A stretch of DNA of 64,000 bases from Streptomyces hyaluromycini. GTDB lineage: Bacteria; Actinomycetota; Actinomycetes; Streptomycetales; Streptomycetaceae. This document shows, piece after piece, positions 20,236-27,678 of this stretch; position 1 is the stretch's first letter; each line of letters opens with the position of its first letter. Position numbers and translations under genes: made by a program. Under the pieces are notes generated by a model. That model had not been told where the DNA came from. It did no database searches and was given only the letters and a program-made list of their open reading frames with translations. Location: positions 241,356 through 305,355 of the forward strand of contig NZ_BCFL01000025.1 of the NCBI RefSeq assembly GCF_002217755.1, written 5' to 3'.

Positions 20236-21981
20236 GTGCAGTTCGAGGTGTGGGCACCGCAGGCAGACCGTGTGACGCTCCATTGCGACGGCACCACGCG
20301 CGCGTTGGAGCGCGCCCCGGAGCGGCCCGGCTGGTGGACCGGGGAGGCCGACGCCGAGGACGGCACGCGGTACGGGTTCGCCCTGGACGACGGCCCTGTG
20401 CTGCCCGACCCGCGCTCACGCCGCCAGCCGGACGGCCCGGACGGGCTCAGCGCGGTCGTCGACCACGGACGCCACGAGTGGCGTGCCACCTGGCCGGGGC
20501 GCGCGCTGCCGGGCGCGGTGCTCTACGAGCTGCACGTGGGCACGTACACCCCGGAGGGTACCCTGGACGCGGCCGCCGCCCGCCTCGGCCACCTGCGGGA
20601 ACTGGGCGTCACGCATGTGGAGTTGATGCCGCTGTGCCCGTTCCCCGGCCGGCACGGCTGGGGGTACGAGGGGGTGTCGCTGTGGGCGGTGCACGAGCCG
20701 TACGGCGGCCCCGAGGCACTGAAACGGTTTGTCGACCGGGCCCACGAACTCGGCCTCGGCGTGGTGCTGGACGTCGTGCACAACCACCTCGGCCCGTCCG
20801 GCAACTACCTGCCCGCGTTCGGGCCGTACTTCACGGAGACGCACCACACGCCCTGGGGCTCCGCCGTGAACCTGGACGCGCCCGGGTCGGACGAGGTGCG
20901 CGGGTATCTGCTGGGCAGCGCGCTGGCCTGGCTGCGGGACTACCGGATCGACGGGCTGCGCCTGGACGCGGTGCACACGTTGCGGGACACGCGCGCGTGC
21001 CACTTCCTGGAGGAGCTGTCGACGGCCGTGGCCGCTCTGGCGGCCGAGTCGGGCCGGCCGCTGTTCCTCGTCGGCGAGTCCGACCTGAACGACCCGCGGG
21101 TCATCACCCCGCGCGCGGAGCACGGGTTCGGCCTGGACGCGCAGTGGAGCGACGACTTCCACCACGCCCTGCATGCCGCGCTGACCGGCGAGTCCCAGGG
21201 CTACTACGCCGACTTCGCCCGCGACCCGTTCGCCGCCCTCGCCAAGACGCTCACCGGCGGCTACTTCCACGACGGCACGTACTCCAGCTTCCGCGGCCGC
21301 CGGCACGGCCGCCCGCTGGACCGCGCGCAGGTGGCCGGGCACCGGCTGCTCGGCTACACCCAGACCCACGACCAGATCGGCAACCGCGCCCAGGGCGACC
21401 GGCTTTCGGCGATCCTCTCCCCGGGCCTGCTGGCCTGTGCCGCCGCCCTGGCCCTGACCGCGCCCTTCACGCCGATGCTGTTCATGGGCGAGGAGTGGGC
21501 GGCCGGCTCCCCCTGGCAGTTCTTCACCGACCACACGGACCCGGATCTGGCGGAGGCCGTACGGCGCGGCAGGCGGCGGGAGTTCGCGGCGCACGGGTGG
21601 GCCGAGGAGGACGTGCCCGATCCGCAGGACCCGGCGACCCGGGAGCGGTCCTGTCTGGACTGGTCGGAGCCGGAACGCGAGCCGCACGCGCGCGTGCTGG
21701 CCTGGTACCGCCGGCTGATCGCGCTGCGCCACGGGCAGCCGGACCTCACCGATCCCGATCTCGCCGACACCAAGGTGGCGTACGACGAGGCGGCACGCTG
21801 GCTGGCGTTCCGGCGCGGGGACGTGCGGGTGGCGGTGAACCTGGGCAAGGAGCCGGCGGCGATCCCGCTCGGCACCGGCAGGGTGGAGGTCCTGGCCGCG
21901 TGGGACACCGTGGCGGCACCGGACGCGGACGGGGTGCTGCGGGTGCCGGGCGAGTCGTGCGTGGTACTGACCCAGGCCTGA
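20236..21981 (+). CDS. treZ: Malto-oligosyltrehalose trehalohydrolase TreZ
   Basis: GH13_10 enzyme that cuts the alpha-1,4 bond next to the trehalosyl end made by TreY, releasing free trehalose. The 581-residue protein carries an N-terminal CBM48-like sandwich (FEVWAPQADRVTLHC), then VVLDVVHNHLGPSG, the nucleophile segment IDGLRLDAVH (about residues 236-245), the acid/base GESDLND, and THDQIGNR, followed by a C-terminal beta domain. It starts at GTG 20236. It lies about 4.2 kb from treY on the same strand, with the carboxypeptidase/SSI/FHA genes between, so the pathway genes are clustered but not one operon. Confidence 0.95.
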   Translation: MQFEVWAPQADRVTLHCDGTTRALERAPERPGWWTGEADAEDGTRYGFALDDGPVLPDPRSRRQPDGPDGLSAVVDHGRHEWRATWPGRALPGAVLYELHVGTYTPEGTLDAAAARLGHLRELGVTHVELMPLCPFPGRHGWGYEGVSLWAVHEPYGGPEALKRFVDRAHELGLGVVLDVVHNHLGPSGNYLPAFGPYFTETHHTPWGSAVNLDAPGSDEVRGYLLGSALAWLRDYRIDGLRLDAVHTLRDTRACHFLEELSTAVAALAAESGRPLFLVGESDLNDPRVITPRAEHGFGLDAQWSDDFHHALHAALTGESQGYYADFARDPFAALAKTLTGGYFHDGTYSSFRGRRHGRPLDRAQVAGHRLLGYTQTHDQIGNRAQGDRLSAILSPGLLACAAALALTAPFTPMLFMGEEWAAGSPWQFFTDHTDPDLAEAVRRGRRREFAAHGWAEEDVPDPQDPATRERSCLDWSEPEREPHARVLAWYRRLIALRHGQPDLTDPDLADTKVAYDEAARWLAFRRGDVRVAVNLGKEPAAIPLGTGRVEVLAAWDTVAAPDADGVLRVPGESCVVLTQA

Positions 21982-22029
21982 GCACCGGCCGTCCCGCCAC
22001 GGCCCGTCGCCGCCGGGCTGCCGCCCCCG

Positions 22030-22977
22030 CTACAGCTCGGCGTCGTCCTCGGTGTCCTCGCGCAGTTCCGTCACCCGCTCCAGCAGGATCGCCTCCCAGG
22101 CGCGCCGGAGTCGGGTGCGCAGCAGCGGCAGGGGGCTGTCGTCGCGGCCTTCGAGACGGTCGGTGAGGCGGATGACGGTGTCGCAGCGGGCCAGCCACAG
22201 GCCGCGCAGACAGGGGCGGGCGCCGTAGCCGGCGAGGGTGGCCGCGCGGACGGCCGCGCCGGAGCCGACGGCGAGGGCGAGCCCGGCGATGTCCTCGGCG
22301 GGGTCGCCCACCGCCGTGCCGGTCCAGTCGAGGACGCCGCGCACCCTGCCGTCGACGCTGACCACCAGGTGCTCGCCCATGAGGTCGTGGTGGGCCAGTA
22401 CGGCGGTACCGGGCTGGGCGGCGAGCTGGGCGGCGCCCGGCGGGGTCAGCTGGAGCAGCCGGGCGGGGTCGAACTCGTCAGCGGCGGCGAGGCGTACGGC
22501 GGCGCGGACGGCCATGCGGCGCAGCGCCTCCAGGGAGCGCGGCGGGGTGCGCGGCACGCCGAGCGTCTCGGCCTGCCGTACCGGCACCTCGCGCAGCCCG
22601 GTGAGCAGCCCGGCCAGGTCCGCCTCGCCGACGGCGGAGACGTCGTGCTCCTCGGCCGTTCCGCCGGGGATCACGGTGTCCAGCGTGTACGTCAGCCCCG
22701 GCGCCCACTCGCCGTGTGCGACGCTGGCCGGGACGGCGACGGGCAGGTGCGGCCGGACCAGGTCGCGCAGGCGCAGTTCGCGGCGCTGGCGGGCGGCGGC
22801 GTCCCGGTCGGGGGCGAGGCGCAGCACATGGCGGGTGCCGACCCACCAGGTGGTGTGCGCGCCGCCCGCCGCGACGGGCCGGACGTCGATGCCCGAGGTT
22901 CCGCCCGCGCCCTCCTTGAGCAGCGAACGGACCAGTCGGCGGACGGTGTCCGCGGTGGGAGTCGGTGCCTGGGTCAT
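22030..22977 (-). CDS. Aminoglycoside phosphotransferase-family kinase-like protein
   Basis: 315 residues of the APH/choline-kinase fold, not closely similar to the one at 5865. The catalytic loop reads LAHHDLMGEHLVV, with HHD replacing the common HGD and Glu-His where Asn is usual, and the metal loop is VLDWTGTAVGDPAED (DW motif). The HHDLMGEH form is frequent in actinobacterial APH-like proteins. Substrate unknown. It starts at ATG 22977 with no obvious ribosome site, and the M24 peptidase gene upstream ends 63 bases before it, so the two may share a transcript. Confidence 0.85.
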   Translation of the reverse strand: MTQAPTPTADTVRRLVRSLLKEGAGGTSGIDVRPVAAGGAHTTWWVGTRHVLRLAPDRDAAARQRRELRLRDLVRPHLPVAVPASVAHGEWAPGLTYTLDTVIPGGTAEEHDVSAVGEADLAGLLTGLREVPVRQAETLGVPRTPPRSLEALRRMAVRAAVRLAAADEFDPARLLQLTPPGAAQLAAQPGTAVLAHHDLMGEHLVVSVDGRVRGVLDWTGTAVGDPAEDIAGLALAVGSGAAVRAATLAGYGARPCLRGLWLARCDTVIRLTDRLEGRDDSPLPLLRTRLRRAWEAILLERVTELREDTEDDAEL

Positions 22978-23040
22978 GGATCGCGCCGTTGCCGTTCGGG
23001 GTGGGGTAGGGGCGAGCTGGTGGTTCCGGGCCGGGGTCGG

Positions 23041-24168
23041 TCAGCCCACGACGACCATCTCGCGGGTGGTGTTGTTGAAACGACGGCCGCCGTCCTCGGT
23101 CACCGTGACGATGTCCTCGATCCGCACCCCGAAGCGGCCCGGCAGATAGATGCCCGGCTCCACGGAGAAGCACATCCCGGGCACGAGCGGCTGCTTCTCG
23201 CCCTCGATCATGTACGGCGGCTCGTGCGTGGTGACGCCGATACCGTGGCCGGTGCGGTGGATGAAGAACTCGCCGTACCCGGCGTCGGTGATGACCGCGC
23301 GGGCGGCCCGGTCGACCTCCTGGCAGGCGGCGCCGGGGCGGACGGCCCGGAAGCCGGCCTCCTGGGCGGCGCGCACGATGTCGTGCACCTCGCGCTCCTC
23401 GGCGGTCGGCGGGCCCACGTGCACGGTGCGGGTGGTGTCGGAGCCGTAGCCGTCCTTGAGGCCGCCGAAGTCGAGGACGACCATGTCGCCGTCCTGGATG
23501 ACCCGGTCGCCGACCTCGTGGTGCGGGTTGGCGCCGTTGGGTCCTGAGCCGACGATGGTGAAGTCGACCTGGTCGTGGCCGAAGCGGCGCAGCAGGTCGG
23601 CGAGGTCGTGGCCGACGTCGGACTCGCGGCGGCCGGCGAAGGGAACCTTGCGGATCTCCTCGAACGTTGAATCGGCAGCCGCTCCGGCGGCCGCGAGGAG
23701 TTCGAGCTCGGCCGCGTCCTTCACGGCGCGGAGCATGGGCAGCGCGTCGGTGAGGGAGGCGTAGGACGTGTCGGGGAGTGTCTTCTGCAGGCCCAGCAGG
23801 TGCATGGCCCACGCGTTGTCGCTGATACCGAACCGGCCGGACCTGCCGAGCAGGTCGGCGGCCACCGCGTAGGGGTCCGTGCCGTCGGTCCAGTCCCGCA
23901 GGGACAGCACGGCCGCGCCGTCGGCCTTCTCGGCGTCGGGGGCTTCGAGGGTGGGGACGATCAGGACGGGGTCCCTGCCGGGGGCCAGGACGAGGAGGGT
24001 GAGCCGTTCGGTGACCGCGGTGGGGGTGTAGCCGGTGAGCCACACCATGTCGGGGCCGGGGGCGATGAGGAGGCCGGCGAGGCCGGCGTCCGCCGCGGTG
24101 TGCGCTGCGCGCGTCATGCGGGACTTGTAGTCGCCGGCATTGAAGGGGGCGGGCGTACTGCCGGTCAT
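23041..24168 (-). CDS. M24-family aminopeptidase (Xaa-Pro peptidase type)
   Basis: 375-residue metallopeptidase with the creatinase N-terminal domain (residues about 10-150) and the pita-bread catalytic domain. The five metal ligands are visible: Asp in VVLDFGG, Asp in GSDTTRT, His in HRTGHGIG, Glu in SVEPGIY and Glu in RIEDIV. Such enzymes remove an N-terminal residue before proline or cut X-Pro dipeptides; which one cannot be told by eye. GGGAGG lies 6 bases before the ATG. It is cytoplasmic, with the kinase-like gene following. Confidence 0.9.
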   Translation of the reverse strand: MTGSTPAPFNAGDYKSRMTRAAHTAADAGLAGLLIAPGPDMVWLTGYTPTAVTERLTLLVLAPGRDPVLIVPTLEAPDAEKADGAAVLSLRDWTDGTDPYAVAADLLGRSGRFGISDNAWAMHLLGLQKTLPDTSYASLTDALPMLRAVKDAAELELLAAAGAAADSTFEEIRKVPFAGRRESDVGHDLADLLRRFGHDQVDFTIVGSGPNGANPHHEVGDRVIQDGDMVVLDFGGLKDGYGSDTTRTVHVGPPTAEEREVHDIVRAAQEAGFRAVRPGAACQEVDRAARAVITDAGYGEFFIHRTGHGIGVTTHEPPYMIEGEKQPLVPGMCFSVEPGIYLPGRFGVRIEDIVTVTEDGGRRFNNTTREMVVVG

Positions 24169-24305
24169 CCGAGCCTCCCTGTACGGGTGAGGGGAGTGTA
24201 GGGGCCTCGGTGAGCATCCTGCCGGGTGCGGCGGGGCGGCGCGAGCCGGTTTGGGCGGAGCCGCCGTGGTGGGTTGCGGTTGTACTGCCGGTGCGGGTGG
24301 GTCGT

Positions 24306-24343
24306 GGCTGGTCGCGCAGTTCCCCGCGCCCCTTTCGGGGCGC
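24306..24343 (-). repeat. Dispersed intergenic palindromic element, copy C (short)
   Basis: Reverse-orientation copy: GGCTGGTCGCGCAG, then TTCCCC, then the hairpin GCGCCCC-TTTC-GGGGCGC. The middle GCGGCTCCGCCGC module is missing. It lies 18 bases after the end of the PDZ gene, which reads leftward. Confidence 0.7.
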
Positions 24344-24360
24344 TCGCGCCGGGCTCCCTT

Positions 24361-24918
24361 TCAGGTCACGACGCCCGGCACCACCGTCAGCTGCTGATAC
24401 CCCCCGCTCGCGTGCCGGACCGTGAGCTTGGCCTCCTTTCCCGGGCGGGCGTCGTCCACGGCCCGGACCAGGTCGGCCGCGCTGTCGATCCGGCTGGCGC
24501 CGAGTTGGAGCAGGACGTCGCCGCGCACCAGCCCCGCGGAGTAGCCCGGCCCCGGCACATGGACGCCCACCACCAGTGCGCCCACCTTCTCGGCGTCCAC
24601 GGCCTCCAGGCCCAGGGTCGCCGTTGCTGCCGTCGGCGAAGGGGTGGGGGTGGCCTGGTGTGCGGAGCCCGGTGTCGTCGGCGGGGTCTGCTGCCGCAGT
24701 TCGGCCAGCTTGGTCATGCCGATCACGGTGGCGCCCACCGTGCCCAGCCCGACCCCGGACAGCACCAGGACCGTGCCGACGAACGATCCGAACAGCAGGG
24801 TCCTGATCCGGCGGCCGCGGCGGCGCGCGGCGTGCGGGCGCCGCACCGGGTCGGATGGGGGGTCGTCCCCGCGATCCTGGCCGGGGATCGGCTTGGGACG
24901 CAATACGGTCTGTTCCAT
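24361..24918 (-). CDS. Membrane-anchored PDZ-domain protein
   Basis: 185 residues. A basic cytoplasmic tail (RRPHAARRRGRRIR) leads into one membrane helix (about residues 40-68), then a Pro/Thr-rich linker and a C-terminal PDZ domain (GVHVPGPGYSAGLVRGDVLLQLGASRI ... GKEAKLTVRH). No protease domain is present, unlike HtrA/DegP or S2P proteases, so it may be an adaptor outside the membrane. It starts at ATG 24918. It follows the LysR gene on the same strand with a 91-base gap. Function unknown. Confidence 0.8.
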   Translation of the reverse strand: MEQTVLRPKPIPGQDRGDDPPSDPVRRPHAARRRGRRIRTLLFGSFVGTVLVLSGVGLGTVGATVIGMTKLAELRQQTPPTTPGSAHQATPTPSPTAATATLGLEAVDAEKVGALVVGVHVPGPGYSAGLVRGDVLLQLGASRIDSAADLVRAVDDARPGKEAKLTVRHASGGYQQLTVVPGVVT

Positions 24919-25009
24919 GGTTCGCCTCCACCCCGAGCCCTACCCGGCGCACGCGGGCGCGACGAGCCACGAACGAGTGAGACTGACCCTGGGTCAGCCG
25001 CGGGAAGCC

Positions 25010-25894
25010 TCAGCCCCCGCCTGCGCCACGGGCACCGTCGAGAAGGCCTGCCACCAGGTCCGCCGCCGCTCCCACGGGTGTCCCGCCGTACACCAGTTCC
25101 ACCCGGTGGACGAGGCGCGGTGCGGTGACGGGGACGGCGACCGTGCCGGGGACGCCCGTGGCTGTGCGCAGGGGCAGCAGGGTGAGGCCGTGGCCGGCGG
25201 CGGTCAGGGCGGTGAGGGTGCGAACGTCGCAGCCGTCGTAGCGCAGGGCCGGGCGGAAGGCGCCGCCGCCGGTCGCGGTGCGCAACCGGCTCAGCGGCGG
25301 GGCCGCGTCGGGGGCGTCGAGCCAGCGGGCGTCGGCGAGGTCCGCGAGGCGCAGGCCGGGGCGGCGAGCGAGTGGATGCCCGGCGGGGAGCAGGACGGCG
25401 ACGGGTTCCTCGCCGACGCCGTATGTGCTCAGGGGGGCCACGTCGGGCAGCCGCAGGGGGTCGCTGGGGGCGGCCAGGCCGTCGAGCAGGCCCAGGTCGG
25501 CGGTGCCGGTGGCGACGGCGGCCGGGATCCCGTCGCGGGGCAGGACGCGCAGGGTGACGCCGGACGCGGGGAGCGCGGCGAGGGCTGCGGGGCCGAGTGC
25601 GGTCGGGGTGGCGGCGAGGGTCAGGCCCGGCGCGGGTGCGGCGGCCATCCGTACGACGTCCGCGCGGGCCGCGTCCAGGCGCAGCAGCAGCGGGGCTGCG
25701 TGTTCCAGGAGCCTTTCGCCGGCCGCCGTCGGGGACACCGGACGACGGGTGAGCAGGGGCGCGCCGAGGTCCTGTTCGAGGGCGGCGATGTGCTGGGAGA
25801 CCGCGGACTGGGTGTAGCCGAGTTCGCGCGCGGCCTCCGAGAAGGAGGCGAGGCGGGCCACGGTGACGTACGTGCGCAGGAGGTGCGGGTCCAT
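25010..25894 (-). CDS. LysR-family transcriptional regulator
   Basis: 294 residues. An N-terminal winged helix-turn-helix (HLLRTYVTVARLASFSEAARELGYTQSAVSQHIAALEQDLG) is followed by the effector-binding domain. I chose the ATG at 25894, the conserved start just before the HTH; longer in-frame starts have no support. It is divergent from the glutamine-amidotransferase-like gene at 25983, with only 88 bases between, the classic layout for a LysR that controls its neighbour and itself. A 13-base palindrome lies in that gap (25908-25920). The inducer is unknown. Confidence 0.93.
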   Translation of the reverse strand: MDPHLLRTYVTVARLASFSEAARELGYTQSAVSQHIAALEQDLGAPLLTRRPVSPTAAGERLLEHAAPLLLRLDAARADVVRMAAAPAPGLTLAATPTALGPAALAALPASGVTLRVLPRDGIPAAVATGTADLGLLDGLAAPSDPLRLPDVAPLSTYGVGEEPVAVLLPAGHPLARRPGLRLADLADARWLDAPDAAPPLSRLRTATGGGAFRPALRYDGCDVRTLTALTAAGHGLTLLPLRTATGVPGTVAVPVTAPRLVHRVELVYGGTPVGAAADLVAGLLDGARGAGGG

Positions 25895-25907
25895 GCCGCA
25901 CAGGATC

Positions 25908-25920
25908 GCATCAGTGATGC
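25908..25920. promoter_or_regulatory. Palindrome between LysR and amidotransferase-like gene
   Basis: GCATCA-G-TGATGC is a perfect 13-base palindrome, 14 bases upstream of the LysR start and 62 before the divergent gene. Position and symmetry fit a LysR operator (T-N11-A type core), which would act on both promoters. Confidence 0.5.
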
Positions 25921-25982
25921 TTATCGAGAGTCCGTCAATCATCGTTGGACGTGAACCGGAGCGGGCGCCCAGGATGAGCCCC

Positions 25983-26717
25983 ATGACGAACTCCGCAGCT
26001 CGGACCGCCACGGTCGCCCTGGTCGGGGACCGCTCCCCCAACGTCGTGTCGCACACCCGGATCCCGCTCATCCTCGACGCGCTCGCCCTGCGCGACCGGC
26101 TGGTGCTCGACGCCTACTGGATCCCCTCCGAGGACGCCGAGGCCGCGGACGCGGTGCACGGCTTCGACGCGGTGTGGGTGCTGCCGGGCAGTCCGTACCG
26201 CAGCGAGGCGGGCGTGCTGCGGGCGATCCGCACCGCCCGTGAGGAGGGCATCCCCTTCCTGGGCACCTGCGGGGGTTTCCAGCACGCGCTCCTGGAGTAC
26301 GCCCGCGACGTCTGCGGCCTGACCCGGGTCGCGCACGCCGAGAACGACCCCGACGCCGAGGACCTCCTCATCGAGCCGCTGGCCTGTTCGCTGGTGGGTC
26401 ACGAGGCCGCGGTGCGCGTCGAGCCGGGCACGCTGGCCGAGTCGGCGATCGGCTCCGGGCGCACGGTCGAGCGCTATTTCTGCTCGTACGGACCCTCCCG
26501 CCACCTCGACACCCTGCGCGCGCACGGGCTGCGGCTGTCGGGACACGACGAGGACGGCCATGTCCGCGTCGCCGAACTGCCCGGCCACCCCTTTTTCCTG
26601 GCCACGCTCTTCCAGCCGGAGCTGTCGGGTGACGGCTCGCGTCCGCATCCGGTGATCCGGGCGCTGGCCCGGGCGGCGGTCGCCCATGCCGCGGAACGGG
26701 TTCGCGCGTCGGCGTGA
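25983..26717 (+). CDS. CTP synthase C-terminal region-related protein (class I glutamine amidotransferase fold)
   Basis: 244-residue protein of the family named for likeness to the glutaminase half of CTP synthase. It lacks the synthetase half. The nucleophile elbow is FLGTCGGFQHALLEY (Cys in GTCGG, about residue 92), and the closing HPFFLATLFQPE carries the likely catalytic His and Glu. TVALVGDRSPNVVSHTRIP at the start fits the family. Some members are selenoproteins; here the key residue is an ordinary Cys codon. It may hydrolyse glutamine or a gamma-glutamyl amide. ATG 25983 is preceded by AGG; another ATG at 25974 is possible. Regulation by the divergent LysR is likely. Confidence 0.8.
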   Translation: MTNSAARTATVALVGDRSPNVVSHTRIPLILDALALRDRLVLDAYWIPSEDAEAADAVHGFDAVWVLPGSPYRSEAGVLRAIRTAREEGIPFLGTCGGFQHALLEYARDVCGLTRVAHAENDPDAEDLLIEPLACSLVGHEAAVRVEPGTLAESAIGSGRTVERYFCSYGPSRHLDTLRAHGLRLSGHDEDGHVRVAELPGHPFFLATLFQPELSGDGSRPHPVIRALARAAVAHAAERVRASA

Positions 26718-26786
26718 GGCCGGGGCCGCTCCGCTCCCCGCCGTGGCCGGAGGCCGTTGTCAGTGCCTGCTGTTACGTTCTGTGAC

Positions 26787-27620
26787 ATGACCGATGACTG
26801 CCTGCGGCTGCTCCGGCAGCACCGCCGCCTGGCCGAACTGGCGGCGTTCCCCTTCGACTTCGACCTGGACCGGGCCGCCCACGGCCATGCCGAGCCGGTC
26901 CGCCTCGCCTCCGGTGGCTCCCTGGAGGCGGTGGCGGGCAGCGACACCGGCGGCACCTACTTCGTGTGCGCGGACGGCTCGTTGCTCTACGCGGACTCGG
27001 AAGGCTCGGCCGGGATCATAGGGTCGTCCGTGGACGAGGCCCTGGAGGTCGTGATCGGCCTGCCGGGCTGGCGCGACCTCCTGAGTCTGTCTCCGGCGGA
27101 CGGCGAGGAGAGGATCCTCGCGCGCGTGGCCGAGATCGAGGACGAGATCCGGGAGTACCACGGGATCGACGCCGAGCGCGCCGAACTCCGCACCGCCCTG
27201 AGCCTGTCCGACCGCTCCCCCGTCGAGCTGCTCGGCATGCTGCACACAGCCCTGCTGCGCACCGAGCCCGGCTTCCTCCTGCTGAACGCGGACGAGGGCT
27301 GCGCCTACGACCTGCTCGACCCGCACCCCCGGCCGCCTCTGTGGGAATCGGTACGGCACAACGTGTCCGGCGACCCGGCCGCCGAGCCGCTGTCCACCTG
27401 GACCCGGCTGGCGGCCGAGCAGGGGATGACCGAGCTCGCCCGGGTGGCGCTGATCCGCCGGCTGGACGACATAGACCTGGACCAGGGCCTGCTGCTGCGG
27501 CCCGGCAGCAGAAAGGAACTCGACCTGTCGCCGCTGCTCTGGCTGGCCGGGGAGTTCGAGCGGCTGGGCGACCTGCCGCAGGCCGGGCGCGCCCGGCGTC
27601 TGCACGCCGCCCTCCAGTAG
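26787..27620 (+). CDS. Hypothetical protein
   Basis: 277 residues that I do not recognise. The first 80 residues have the feel of a SUKH/SMI1-like start (FPFDFDLDRAAHG ... GGTYFVCADGSLLYADSEGSAG), giving a loose resemblance to the SUKH fold used by immunity-like proteins, but this is not firm. The rest is mostly helical (ERILARVAEIEDEIREYHG, LAAEQGMTELARVALIRRLDD). There is no signal peptide or membrane helix. It starts at ATG 26787, or at a GTG at 26757. It runs in the same direction as the amidotransferase-like gene, 69 bases after it, and converges on the geosmin synthase gene. Function unknown. Confidence 0.6.
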   Translation: MTDDCLRLLRQHRRLAELAAFPFDFDLDRAAHGHAEPVRLASGGSLEAVAGSDTGGTYFVCADGSLLYADSEGSAGIIGSSVDEALEVVIGLPGWRDLLSLSPADGEERILARVAEIEDEIREYHGIDAERAELRTALSLSDRSPVELLGMLHTALLRTEPGFLLLNADEGCAYDLLDPHPRPPLWESVRHNVSGDPAAEPLSTWTRLAAEQGMTELARVALIRRLDDIDLDQGLLLRPGSRKELDLSPLLWLAGEFERLGDLPQAGRARRLHAALQ

Positions 27621-27678
27621 GAGCCGGGGCGGACGAGCGCTGCCGACCGACCCGTCCACCGCCCCGTCCACCGCGCCG

